DNA from: Caenimonas aquaedulcis
Lineage (GTDB): Bacteria; Pseudomonadota; Gammaproteobacteria; Burkholderiales; Burkholderiaceae_C
DNA length: 64,000 bases
NCBI RefSeq assembly: GCF_015831345.1
Contig: NZ_JADWYS010000001.1
Coordinates: forward strand, 1,932,118 to 1,996,117
Direction: 5' to 3'
Of this stretch, positions 19,306 to 28,117 are shown one piece after another; within the stretch, counting starts at the first letter, position 1; the number at the start of each line of letters is the position of its first letter. A program made the translations under genes and the position numbers. The notes beneath the pieces were generated by a model, which had not been told where the DNA came from, made no database searches, and saw nothing but the letters and a program-made list of their open reading frames with translations.

Positions 19306-20210
19306 CGCGCCCTCCGCAGGCGGAACATGAAGTACGACACGGCGAGCGTGATGCCCAGCAGCACCATCGCGAGCGAAGCGCCATAGCCGATGTTCAGCTC
19401 GGTGAAGGAGGTGCGGTAGGCGTAGAGATTGAGAATCTCCGTTGACGAACCCGGCCCGCCGCCCGTGGCCGCGAAGATCGCGGCGAAGGCCGAGAGCGCC
19501 GTCATCATCCGCATGATCACCACCATCATGATCGCGGGCCGCACCAGCGGCAGCGTGATGTGCCGAAAGCGCTGCCACGCGCTCGCGCGATCCAGCCGCG
19601 CCGCTTCATAGACGTCGGGTGGCAAGGTGGCGAGCGTTGCCAGCAGCACGAGGAAGGCGAACGGCGTCCACTGCCAGGTATGGATCGCGATCACCGACAC
19701 GAGCGCGAGTTGCGGATCGCCCAGCCAGTTGTGGCTGCCCAGGCCGAGCGAACGCGTGACGAGGTCGACCAGGCCGAACTCCGGCGACAGCACCAGCGTT
19801 CTCCAGAAAAGGCCCACCACCACCGGCGCGAGCACGATCGGAAGAATGGCCGCGACGCGCAGAACGCCCTGTCCTTTCGGGATCTGCAGCACGAGCAGCG
19901 CGAGCGACAGGCCGATCAGCACCTGCAGCACCACGGTGGAGCCCGTGTACACGAGCGTGAGCCACAGCGAATTCCAGAAGCGCGGATCGCTCCCCATCTT
20001 CGCGAAGTTGCCCAGCCCCGCGAAGCCCGACAGCCACGGCATGCCGAGGTCGATGCGGTTCAGGCTGTTCCACGCAAGGTAGAAGAGGGGCGCCGTCGTC
20101 GTGACGAGCAGCACCAGCAGCGCGGGCGCGAGCAGGGCGAGCGCGAAGCGCCGCTCCTGCCGCGCGAGGCTGTCGCCCGGACGCGGGATGTAGGCCGCGG
20201 GGACGGACAC
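19302..20210 (-). CDS. ABC transporter permease, CUT1 MalF type
   Basis: First membrane subunit of the importer. 302 residues, six membrane spans, starting with a cytoplasmic stretch and then FALALLAPALLVLLVTTTAP. The EAA loop YEAARLDRASAWQRFRHI is present. It begins one base after the solute-binding-protein stop codon and overlaps the next permease by four bases, so the order is binding protein, MalF-like, MalG-like, MalK-like, sulfatase, FGE. Confidence 0.93.
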   Translation of the reverse strand: MSVPAAYIPRPGDSLARQERRFALALLAPALLVLLVTTTAPLFYLAWNSLNRIDLGMPWLSGFAGLGNFAKMGSDPRFWNSLWLTLVYTGSTVVLQVLIGLSLALLVLQIPKGQGVLRVAAILPIVLAPVVVGLFWRTLVLSPEFGLVDLVTRSLGLGSHNWLGDPQLALVSVIAIHTWQWTPFAFLVLLATLATLPPDVYEAARLDRASAWQRFRHITLPLVRPAIMMVVIMRMMTALSAFAAIFAATGGGPGSSTEILNLYAYRTSFTELNIGYGASLAMVLLGITLAVSYFMFRLRRAR

Positions 20211-20211
20211 G

Positions 20212-21618
20212 CTAGCTCTTGAGGATCTGCTGGATGCGCGCCTGCGCCTCGTCGAGCGCTTCCTTGGGCTTTTTCTGCCCGACCAGCGCCGACTGGATCG
20301 CGGTGGCCATGGTTTCGCCGATCGCGGGCCACTGCGGCACGCGCGGGCGCCATTCGACGTCGGTGTCCTGCTCCAGCGATTCGAGCGCGGCCGCGATGAA
20401 GTTGTTGCCCGCGCCGCCCACGGCCTGCGAGAACTCCGCGGACTTCCAGGCGGAGAGGCGGTTCACGCCCGAGCGCTTGGCCGCGCCCGCGAACTTCCAC
20501 GAGGTGCGCGCCTGCGTCTCGGCCGACGCGGCCCAGCTGATGAAGAGCCAGGTGGCCTTCTTCTGCTTGTCGGTGAGGGCCGAGTTGATCGGGAAGCCCC
20601 AGTTCCAGATGGACGTGACCCGCTTGCCGTTCGGGCCCCTGGGCCAGCGCGCGAAGCCGATCTTGCCGATCACCTTGGACTTCGCGGGATCGTTCAGCAC
20701 CGCGGCGGACGAATGCGCGTCCAGGTAGGTCGCGACCGTGCCCTGCGAGAACGCATCGGCGATGTCCGGCCAGTTCCAGTTGCGCACCGCGGGCGGCGCG
20801 TAGGCGGTGAGCGCGTCCACGTACCACTGCAGGGCCTTCACGGCCTCGGGCGAATTCACGACGACGTCCTTGCCCTGGAACCAGTTGCCGCCGAAGCCAC
20901 GGAAGAGCGACGGGTAGATGTACATGTTCTGCCCGGCGCCGGCAAAGCCGCGCATCGCCAGGCCGTACACGCGGTTGGCCGGATCGTTCAGCGCCTTCGC
21001 GTTGGACAGCAGCTGGTCGTAGGTCGTCGCGGGGTGCAGGCCCTTCGCGTCGTAGAGGTCCTTGCGGTAGACCTGCACCGTCACTTCGCCGTCGTACGGG
21101 ATGCCGTAGGGCTTGCCGTCGATCGAGTCGGCGTCGCGCCAGGCCTTGAGGATGTCGTCGTAGCGGAACCACGCGGGGTCGGTGAGCGTCCCGTCGTTGA
21201 GGTACTTGTCGAGCGGCTCGACCCACTTGTTCGCCACGTACAGCGGGTAGTACATCGGGTCGGCGGCGTGCGTCGCGTAGGTGGTCGTGCGCGACGACAG
21301 GTCGAGCAGCGCCTTCTGGCGGATCTGGCCGGGCGGCACCTTCTCGGCGCGCACCTTGATGCCGGTGAGCGCCTCGAACTGCGGCAGCAGCGACAGGAGG
21401 TTGTCGAAATAGCTCGCGGGGATCACGGCGACGGAAATCGATTCGCCCTCGACCTGCTTCCAGTTGATCTTCGCGCTGCGATACGGCGCGAGGTCGTCGC
21501 CCTGCGCGAGCAGGTGCGGCGCGGCGGTGGCGAGCAGGCCCACGGACGCGGCCTGCTTCAGGGCGCGGCGGCGCGTGGGTTGCGAGGGATGGGGATCGAG
21601 CGGTTCGCGTTGCGTCAT
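20212..21618 (-). CDS. Extracellular solute-binding protein (family 1) with Tat-like signal
   Basis: Periplasmic receptor of the importer, 468 residues. The N-terminus carries arginines and a hydrophobic core, TRRRALKQAASVGLLATAAP, which fits a twin-arginine-type signal. The mature body is a large sugar-binding-type fold (YFDNLLSLLPQFEALTGIKV is the usual N-lobe motif). ATG 21618 has an AGGAG site upstream; codons further upstream are unlike the family. Ligand not readable, but the sulfatase and FGE genes in the same operon point to a sulfated sugar or other sulfate ester. A LacI-type operator lies 22-38 bases upstream. Confidence 0.9.
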   Translation of the reverse strand: MTQREPLDPHPSQPTRRRALKQAASVGLLATAAPHLLAQGDDLAPYRSAKINWKQVEGESISVAVIPASYFDNLLSLLPQFEALTGIKVRAEKVPPGQIRQKALLDLSSRTTTYATHAADPMYYPLYVANKWVEPLDKYLNDGTLTDPAWFRYDDILKAWRDADSIDGKPYGIPYDGEVTVQVYRKDLYDAKGLHPATTYDQLLSNAKALNDPANRVYGLAMRGFAGAGQNMYIYPSLFRGFGGNWFQGKDVVVNSPEAVKALQWYVDALTAYAPPAVRNWNWPDIADAFSQGTVATYLDAHSSAAVLNDPAKSKVIGKIGFARWPRGPNGKRVTSIWNWGFPINSALTDKQKKATWLFISWAASAETQARTSWKFAGAAKRSGVNRLSAWKSAEFSQAVGGAGNNFIAAALESLEQDTDVEWRPRVPQWPAIGETMATAIQSALVGQKKPKEALDEAQARIQQILKS

Positions 21619-21640
21619 GGCGTCTCCTGTGGCAGGCTGG

Positions 21641-21656
21641 ATGTATTCGATTACAT
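21641..21656. promoter_or_regulatory. LacI-type operator upstream of the binding-protein gene
   Basis: ATGTATTCGATTACAT is a palindrome with a central CG (14 of 16 positions symmetric), the form typical of LacI/GalR-family sites. It sits 22 bases before the start of the ABC/sulfatase operon, where repression would block transcription. It matches the second site at 21732 in layout. Confidence 0.72.
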
Positions 21657-21731
21657 GCGGATTGTGAGCGGGGATGGCCCCCTGCTCCAGCCCCGCAATG
21701 TAGGGGAATTCCCTTGACGGCCGCCAATACA

Positions 21732-21747
21732 ATGAAATCGTTTACAT
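21732..21747. promoter_or_regulatory. LacI-type operator upstream of the regulator gene
   Basis: ATGAAATCGTTTACAT is an imperfect palindrome around a central CG, sharing the outer ATG...CAT and inner A/T pattern of the site at 21641. It is 21 bases before the lacI-family start codon, which suggests autoregulation. The centres of the two sites are 91 bases apart, so a repression loop across the divergent promoters is possible. Confidence 0.68.
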
Positions 21748-21768
21748 ATCCGAATAAGCTCATGCGCC

Positions 21769-22803
21769 ATGGACCAGCGAAACGCGACTAACCGGCCCGG
21801 CGCCAAGCACGTGGCCCTGCTGGCCGGCGTGTCCACGGCAACGGTTTCGCGCGCGCTGAACTCCCCCGGCGCCGTGGACCCCGCCACGCTGCAGCGCGTA
21901 CGCGACGCGGTGGCCCAGCTGCGCTACGTACCGCACGGTGCGGCGCGCTCGCTGCGAAGCCAGCGCAGCCGCATGGTCGGCGCCATCGTGCCCTCGTTCG
22001 ACTACGCGCTGTATGCCAAGACGACGAGCGCGCTGCAGCAGCACTTGTCTGCGCAAGGCTATTCGGTCGTGCTCGCCGAACATCACTACGACCTGGAACA
22101 GGAGCTGCACGTCGCGCGCCAGCTGGTGGAGCACGGCGTGGACGCCTTCATGCTGGTGGGCATCGACCACGACCCCCGCCTGTTCGACCTGCTCGACGAG
22201 CACCGGCGACCCTTCGTGCTGACCTGGGGCGTGGACACCACGGGCCGGCACCCCTACATCGGCTTCGACAACCGCGCGGCAGCGCAGGAAGTGGCGCGGC
22301 ACGTCATCTCGCTCGGGCACGAGCGCATCGGCATCGTGAGCGCCCCGGTCGAGGGCAATGACCGGGGGCGGGAGCGGCTCGCGGGGTTCCGCGCCGCGAT
22401 CGCACAGGCGGGCCTGAAGGAGCCGCAGGTGGAGCATGCGCGCATCGCCCTGCACGACGCCGCCGCCGCGATGAAGAAATTGCTCGCGCGCAAACCCCGG
22501 CCGACGGCGGTGCTCGCCACGAACGACGTGCTGGCGGTGGGGGCGATGATGGCTTGCCGGGCAGCCGGGATCTCGATCCCGGACGACGTGGCGATCACCG
22601 GCATCGACAACACCGACCTCGGCGCGACGCAAACGCCCGGGCTGACGTCGGTCAGGACCCCGATCGTGGAGATCGGCGAGGCGGCCGCGGAGCAATTGGT
22701 CGCCCTGATCGAAGGGCGCGGCGAAGCGCGAAGCCGCGTGATGGAGTTCGAGCTGGTGGTGAGGGATAGCGCACGCCGGAGGCTCCGGCGCAAGGACGGC
22801 TAG
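21769..22803 (+). CDS. LacI-family transcriptional regulator
   Basis: 344 residues. The N-terminal helix-turn-helix is KHVALLAGVSTATVSRALN with the hinge after it; the rest is a periplasmic-binding-protein-like sensor domain ending with VRTPIVEIGEAAAEQLV. It is divergent from the ABC/sulfatase operon across 150 bases that hold two palindromic operators, so it is the likely local repressor, released by the imported compound or a product. ATG 21769 gives the standard N-terminus. Confidence 0.93.
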   Translation: MDQRNATNRPGAKHVALLAGVSTATVSRALNSPGAVDPATLQRVRDAVAQLRYVPHGAARSLRSQRSRMVGAIVPSFDYALYAKTTSALQQHLSAQGYSVVLAEHHYDLEQELHVARQLVEHGVDAFMLVGIDHDPRLFDLLDEHRRPFVLTWGVDTTGRHPYIGFDNRAAAQEVARHVISLGHERIGIVSAPVEGNDRGRERLAGFRAAIAQAGLKEPQVEHARIALHDAAAAMKKLLARKPRPTAVLATNDVLAVGAMMACRAAGISIPDDVAITGIDNTDLGATQTPGLTSVRTPIVEIGEAAAEQLVALIEGRGEARSRVMEFELVVRDSARRRLRRKDG

Positions 22804-22819
22804 CGGACCCCGGCGCCCG

Positions 22820-24100
22820 TCAATCCCCGAACACCCGCGAGTGCAGCCGCCTCAGCGACCACCACACCGCCAGCGCCACCACGGGAATCGCGCACGCCGC
22901 CGTGCTCTCCGCGCTCCAGGGCCAGCCGATGGCATGCGCGCCCTTGGCAAGGTAGCTCACCAGCCCGACGATGTAATAGGTGATGGCCGCGACCGACAGG
23001 CCCTCGACCGTGGCCTGCAACTTGAGCTGCAGGCCCTGCCGCGTGTTCATCGCGGCCAGCAGCGCCTGGCTGCTTTGCTGCTGCTCGATCTCCACGCGCG
23101 TGCGCAAGAGGTTGCTGATGCGCGAGACGCGCTGCGACAGCGCGTCCTGCCGGCGCGTCGCCCACTCGCAGGTCGCGCGCGCCGGGGACAGGCGCCTGTC
23201 CATGAATTCACCGATGGTCTGCAGCGTGCCGAGGCGCGCCTCGCCGATGTCGGCGATGCGCCGGTCCACCAGCTCGAAATAAGCCGAGCTCGCCGAGAAG
23301 CGCGAATGCGTCGCGGCGTACTGGCTCTCGACCTGGCCCGCCAGCTTGGTGAGGCGGTCCAGCAGTTGCGGCTCCTCGTGACGCCCGGCATTGCGGATGG
23401 CCCCGGCGAGTTCGGCAAGCTCCCGCTCGGCATAGGCGAGCACCGACGCGGCTTCGCGCGCGGCCGGCAAGCCGAGCAGCGCCGCCATGCGGTAGGTGTC
23501 GATCTCCAGCAGGCGCTGCACCAGCCGCCCGAGGCGCCGATGTGTCACGCTGCCCGTGAGCAGCACCATGCGCGAGAACCCGTCGGGGTGCAGCGCGAAA
23601 TCGGTGTAGACCTCGCCCAGCCCCTCGGCGACGGTGGAGGCGACCAGCGTGTCCTCGTGCAGCACGTTCCTGGCGAGCGACGCGCCGGTCACGGCTTTGG
23701 CCGGGAGCACCCACAGGTGCAGGCTTGCGAGGCACTGCCCGGGCAGGCCGGCCAGCCAGTCCTCGGGCACGGCGTCGAGGGCCGTGTCCGGGTCGCGGTC
23801 GCCGAATCCCTGCGCGTCGTACGGGCGCGAGAAGGTCCAGGTGACGAATTCCGTGTGCAGTTCCCAGCGCAGGCGAAAGGCGCCCACGTCCATGCGCAGG
23901 TGCGTCGAATCCGCGTCGGGCAGCGGCAGGTGGTGGTCGCGCAGCAGGTCCGCCAGGTGCGCGCGGCTCGCCTCGCGGTCCTCCGTGCCGCCGGCCATCA
24001 CGATGTGCGACAGCGCGAGCGGCACCTGCATCGCCTCGGGCGGCCGGGCGTGGATCTCGTTGTGCAGCGCGATGCGCTGCGGGTGGCTTTTCGTCAGCAT
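22820..24100 (-). CDS. DUF3422 family membrane-anchored protein
   Basis: 426 residues, unknown function, conserved in proteobacteria. The N-terminus LHNEIHARPPEAM is the family signature. A long helical stretch in the middle is followed by two membrane spans near the C-terminus (GLSVAAITYYIVGLVSYLA and the segment around STAACAIPVVALAVWW). It ends 16 bases from the lacI stop on the opposite strand. No neighbour suggests a role. Confidence 0.88.
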   Translation of the reverse strand: MLTKSHPQRIALHNEIHARPPEAMQVPLALSHIVMAGGTEDREASRAHLADLLRDHHLPLPDADSTHLRMDVGAFRLRWELHTEFVTWTFSRPYDAQGFGDRDPDTALDAVPEDWLAGLPGQCLASLHLWVLPAKAVTGASLARNVLHEDTLVASTVAEGLGEVYTDFALHPDGFSRMVLLTGSVTHRRLGRLVQRLLEIDTYRMAALLGLPAAREAASVLAYAERELAELAGAIRNAGRHEEPQLLDRLTKLAGQVESQYAATHSRFSASSAYFELVDRRIADIGEARLGTLQTIGEFMDRRLSPARATCEWATRRQDALSQRVSRISNLLRTRVEIEQQQSSQALLAAMNTRQGLQLKLQATVEGLSVAAITYYIVGLVSYLAKGAHAIGWPWSAESTAACAIPVVALAVWWSLRRLHSRVFGD

Positions 24101-24131
24101 ACGGTCCCTCTGGCGCCATTGTCGCGCTAAA

Positions 24132-24157
24132 AAAAAGCCGCCCGAAGGCGGCTTTTT
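24132..24157 (-). terminator. Intrinsic terminator of the tctBA operon
   Basis: AAAAAGCCGCC-CGAA-GGCGGCTTTTT: an 11-bp stem with a 4-base loop, T-runs on both strands. It is 18 bases after the tctA stop and 31 bases before the DUF3422 start. Confidence 0.9.
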
Positions 24158-24175
24158 GCGGAAGGAGCCCTGGCG

Positions 24176-25687
24176 TCAATCCTCGACGAAAGCCTCTTCG
24201 CGCTTGGCCTTGATCGACGGCAGCGCCACGATGATCACCAGCAGCAGCGCGGCAGCCAGGAGACCGGCCGACAGCGGGCGCGTGACGAACACGCTCCAGT
24301 CGCCGCGCGACAGCAGCAGCGCGCGCCGCAGGTTCTCCTCCATCATCGGGCCGAGGATGAAGCCGAGCAGCAGCGGCGCGGGTTCGCATCCGAGCTTGAT
24401 GAAGGCGTAGCCGACCACGCCGAAGATGCCGACCATCCACACGTCGAAGGTGTTGTTGTTGGTGGAATACACGCCGATCGCGCAGAACAGGACGATGGCG
24501 GGGAACAGCCAGCGGTAAGGCACCGTCAGCAGCTTGATCCACATGCCGATCAGCGGCAGGTTCAGGATGATGAGCATCAGGTTGCCCAGCCACATCGACA
24601 CGATGAGGCCCCAAAACAGCTGCGGGTTGCTGGTCATCACCTGCGGGCCCGGCTGGATGTTGTGGATCGTCATCGCGCCCACCATCAGCGCCATCACGGC
24701 GTTGGGCGGGATGCCCAGCGTGAGCAGCGGGATGAAGGACGTCTGCGCGCCGGCGTTGTTGGCCGACTCGGGCGCCGCCACACCGCGGATGTTGCCCTTG
24801 CCGAACGGCACTTCGCCGGGTTGCAGCTTGGTCTTCTTTTCCACCGTGTAGGCGGCGAAGGCGGCCAGCAGCGCGCCGCCGCCGGGCAGGATGCCCAGCG
24901 CGGAGCCCAGGGCCGTGCCGCGCAGCACGGCGGGAATCATGCGCTTGAAGTCTTCCTTGGTGGGGAACAGGCCCTTCACCTTGCCCGTGAAGACCTCGCG
25001 GTGCTCGGCGGACTTGGAGAGGTTGCTGATGATCTCGCCATACCCGAACACGCCCATGGCGATGGTGATGAAGCCGATGCCGTCGGTGAGCTCAGGAATG
25101 TCGAACGAGTAGCGCGCGACGCCGGAATTCACATCGGTGCCGATCAGGCCGAGCAGCAGGCCCAGCACGATCATCGCGATGGCCTTGATGAGCGAGCCGG
25201 ATGCCAGCACCACCGCACCGATCAGGCCCAGGATCATCAGCGAGAAGTATTCGGCGGGACCGAACTTGAACGCGACTTCGGTCAGGGGCGCGGCGAAAGC
25301 CGCGAGGATCAGCGTGCCGACGCAGCCGGCGAAGAACGAGCCCAGGCCCGCCGCCGCCAGCGCCGGGCCGGCCCGCCCCTGCCGCGCCATCTGGTAGCCG
25401 TCGATCACGGTCACCACCGACGAGGATTCCCCCGGCAGGTTCACCAGGATGGCGGTGGTGGAGCCGCCGTATTGCGCGCCGTAGTAGATGCCGGCCAGCA
25501 TGATCAGCGCCGACACGGGCGGCAGCGCGTACGTGGCGGGCAGCAGCATCGCGATGGTGGCCACCGGGCCGATGCCGGGCAGCACGCCGATCAGCGTGCC
25601 CAGCAGGCAGCCGATGAAGCAATACAGCAGGTTGATCGGGGTGAAAGCGACGCCGAAGCCGATCGCGAGGTTGGAGATGAGATCCAT
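24176..25687 (-). CDS. tctA: Tripartite tricarboxylate transporter, large permease TctA
   Basis: Large membrane subunit of a secondary carrier that uses a periplasmic receptor. 503 residues, about twelve spans. The glycine-rich LLGTLIGVLPGIGPVATIAM and ILPGGGALLAAFAAY motifs are characteristic. It follows tctB by 16 bases. No TctC/Bug receptor gene is adjacent; in Burkholderiales those are numerous and often encoded elsewhere. The substrate is a carboxylate in known members. Confidence 0.93.
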   Translation of the reverse strand: MDLISNLAIGFGVAFTPINLLYCFIGCLLGTLIGVLPGIGPVATIAMLLPATYALPPVSALIMLAGIYYGAQYGGSTTAILVNLPGESSSVVTVIDGYQMARQGRAGPALAAAGLGSFFAGCVGTLILAAFAAPLTEVAFKFGPAEYFSLMILGLIGAVVLASGSLIKAIAMIVLGLLLGLIGTDVNSGVARYSFDIPELTDGIGFITIAMGVFGYGEIISNLSKSAEHREVFTGKVKGLFPTKEDFKRMIPAVLRGTALGSALGILPGGGALLAAFAAYTVEKKTKLQPGEVPFGKGNIRGVAAPESANNAGAQTSFIPLLTLGIPPNAVMALMVGAMTIHNIQPGPQVMTSNPQLFWGLIVSMWLGNLMLIILNLPLIGMWIKLLTVPYRWLFPAIVLFCAIGVYSTNNNTFDVWMVGIFGVVGYAFIKLGCEPAPLLLGFILGPMMEENLRRALLLSRGDWSVFVTRPLSAGLLAAALLLVIIVALPSIKAKREEAFVED

Positions 25688-25703
25688 TTTCTTGATCCTT
25701 GTT

Positions 25704-26192
25704 TCAGCCCGTGATGAACGAGGGCCACACCTGGAACTGCAGTTTCAGGAGGACGATGAACGCAAGGTAGCTGCCGATGGCCAGGAGGGTCGCCAGGACG
25801 ATGTTTTCCTTGAAACTGAATTCGTCGCCGGCGAGGCTGGCGATGAAGGTCAGTGCGTAGATGCCGACGATCATGCCCATGGCGGGCAGCTTGATGCTCG
25901 GCAGTCCGCCCAGCAGGATGCCGAACACCAGGTTGGCCGCGATGATGAAGCCCAGCGGCCGCCACGCCCAAGACCCGATCTTCTCGCCATCCTCGGTTTC
26001 CACCACCAGCGATTCGAAGACGATGAAGCCCCCGAGGCCCGTGAGCAGGATGCCCAGCATCAGCGGGAAGTACCCGGGCCCCATGCGGGCGCCCTCGCCG
26101 ATGTTGTAGGTAGTGGCGCCCCACGCGAAGGCGATGCCGACCGTCATGAACATGAGGCCGGAAAAGAAGTCTTGCTGACTCTTGATTTTCAC
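25704..26192 (-). CDS. tctB: Tripartite tricarboxylate transporter, small permease TctB
   Basis: 162 residues, four membrane spans (FFSGLMFMTVGIAFAWGA is the first). GMGPGYFPL-like sequence (ARMGPGYFPLMLG) is the TctB signature. The start is GTG 26192, chosen because a GAGGAG site lies just upstream and the residues further upstream do not fit the family. First gene of the tctBA unit. Confidence 0.88.
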   Translation of the reverse strand: MKIKSQQDFFSGLMFMTVGIAFAWGATTYNIGEGARMGPGYFPLMLGILLTGLGGFIVFESLVVETEDGEKIGSWAWRPLGFIIAANLVFGILLGGLPSIKLPAMGMIVGIYALTFIASLAGDEFSFKENIVLATLLAIGSYLAFIVLLKLQFQVWPSFITG

Positions 26193-26320
26193 GGTGTTGT
26201 CTCCTCGGGAAGGATTTCGATGGCGCATTGTGGGTGCAATCTCGCGGCCCACCGTTGTGGGTTACACCTACAGCTTCCGGTCAGGCCGCAGTTAGGCCCC
26301 ACTCAGCCTGGGACCGGATT

Positions 26321-28117
26321 TCAATCCAGCGGCGGGGTCGCCGTCAACACTTCTTCCAGTGTCGTGAGCCCTTCGGCGACCCGCAATGCACCAGCAAGGC
26401 GCAGCGGGCGCATGCCGTCGGTGACCGCCTGCTTGCGCAGCGCATCCATGCCCGGCTCCTGGCCGAGCTTCTGCTTGAAGGCGTCGCTGACGGTCAGCAG
26501 TTCGTACAGCCCCATGCGGCCCATGAAGCCGGTCATCCGGCAATCCACGCAACCCACGGGCTTGTAGGGCGTGTAGCCGCCGTTGATCTTCCAGGGCTTG
26601 ATGGCTGCGTCCAGCGCTTCGCGCGACGCTTCGTCGTCGGGCTGGCGGCACTGCTTGCACAGCGTCCGCACGAGGCGCTGCGCGAGCACGCCCAGCATGG
26701 TGGCATTGATGAGGTAGGCCGGCACGCCGAGCTCCATCAGGCGCGTGATCGCCGAGGGCGCGTCGTTCGTGTGCAGCGTGGAGAAGACGAGGTGGCCCGT
26801 GAGCGCCGCCTGCACCGCCATCTCCGCGGTTTCCAGGTCGCGGATTTCGCCGACCATGAGGATGTCCGGGTCCTGCCGCATCAGCGCACGCAGCCCTTCC
26901 GCGAACCCGAAGTCCAGCTGTGGCTGCACCTGCGTCTGGTTGAAGGCCGGCTCGATCATCTCGATCGGGTCTTCCACCGTGCTCACGTTCACCTCCTCGG
27001 TGGCGAGGCGCTTGAGCGTCGAATAGAGCGTGCTGGTCTTGCCGGAGCCGGTCGGCCCGGTCACGAGGACGATGCCGTGCGGGCGCTTCACCAGCGCCTC
27101 CCAGCGCGCGGCGTCGTGCTGCGCGAAGCCGAGCGCATCGAGGTCCTTCACCGCGGTGTCGGGGTCGAAGATGCGCATCACCATCTTCTCGCCGAATGCG
27201 GTGGGCAAGGTGGAAAGGCGCATCTCGATCTCGTCGCCGCGCGGGTTGCGCGTCTTGATGCGGCCGTCCTGCGGGCGGCGCTTCTCGACCACGTCCATGC
27301 GGCCGAGCAGCTTGATGCGCGCCGTCATCGCATTGAGCACGCCCAGGGGCATCTGGTAGACCGGGTGGAGGATGCCGTCGATGCGGAAGCGGATCACGCC
27401 CTGCTCGCGCCGCGGCTCCAGGTGGATGTCGCTCGCGCGCTGGTCGAAGGCGTAGGTCCACAGCCAGTCGACCACCTGCACCACGCCCTGGTCGTTCGCG
27501 TCGAGCTGCTTGTTTGTCTTGTTGAGTTCGACGAGCTGCTCGAAGCTCGCGGCGCCCGCGTTGCCCCCGGCCTTCTGCGCCGCGCGCACCGACTTGGCCA
27601 GGGCGAAGAATTCCGCCGTGTAGCGGTGGATGTCCACCGGGTTGGCGACGACCCGCCGCACGCTGCGGCGCGACTGGCGCTCCACCTCCGCGACCCAGTC
27701 GGTGATGAAGGGTTCGGCCGTCGCGACCACCACTTCGGCGGCCGTCACCTGCACCGGCAGCACGCGATGCCGCTCGGCGTAGGCCGCGCTCATGGTGTCC
27801 GCGACCTTGCCCACGTCGACCTTGAGCGGGTCGATGCGCAGGTGGTCCAGCCCCGCGCGCGCCGCCAGCCACTGGGTGAGGGTCTCGATGTCCAGCGGCT
27901 TGCCGTCGCTCGCGCGAGCCATCGCGACGGCGGCGAGCCGCACCAGCGGATGCTGCGCGCTCTCGGCCTGGGAGCAGCGCGCGATCGTGCGCCGCGCTTC
28001 GTCGGGAGAGATCATCGCGTCGTGGCTCAGCCACTCGACGAGGCGGCGCCAGTCGATGGGACCGTGGTGCGGCGTGCGGGCGGCGGGGATGACTTTGGGT
28101 TTGGCGGCGGTGCTCAT
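26321..28117 (-). CDS. GspE/PilB-type secretion ATPase
   Basis: 598 residues. Hexameric ATPase of the type II secretion / type IV pilus family. An N-terminal GspE-N-like domain is followed by Walker A GPTGSGKTSTLYS, the Asp box, Walker B DPDILMVGEIRD, the His box (STLHTNDAPSAITRL), and a zinc tetracysteine split as CKQC and CVDC. ATG 28117 overlaps the previous gene by four bases. No other secretion or pilus genes are nearby, so which machine it drives is unclear. Confidence 0.88.
   Translation of the reverse strand: MSTAAKPKVIPAARTPHHGPIDWRRLVEWLSHDAMISPDEARRTIARCSQAESAQHPLVRLAAVAMARASDGKPLDIETLTQWLAARAGLDHLRIDPLKVDVGKVADTMSAAYAERHRVLPVQVTAAEVVVATAEPFITDWVAEVERQSRRSVRRVVANPVDIHRYTAEFFALAKSVRAAQKAGGNAGAASFEQLVELNKTNKQLDANDQGVVQVVDWLWTYAFDQRASDIHLEPRREQGVIRFRIDGILHPVYQMPLGVLNAMTARIKLLGRMDVVEKRRPQDGRIKTRNPRGDEIEMRLSTLPTAFGEKMVMRIFDPDTAVKDLDALGFAQHDAARWEALVKRPHGIVLVTGPTGSGKTSTLYSTLKRLATEEVNVSTVEDPIEMIEPAFNQTQVQPQLDFGFAEGLRALMRQDPDILMVGEIRDLETAEMAVQAALTGHLVFSTLHTNDAPSAITRLMELGVPAYLINATMLGVLAQRLVRTLCKQCRQPDDEASREALDAAIKPWKINGGYTPYKPVGCVDCRMTGFMGRMGLYELLTVSDAFKQKLGQEPGMDALRKQAVTDGMRPLRLAGALRVAEGLTTLEEVLTATPPLD

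Noticed and set aside
21762..21764. Earlier ATG for the LacI-family gene
   Set aside because: It is out of frame with the helix-turn-helix. ATG 21769 is in frame with the family N-terminus.
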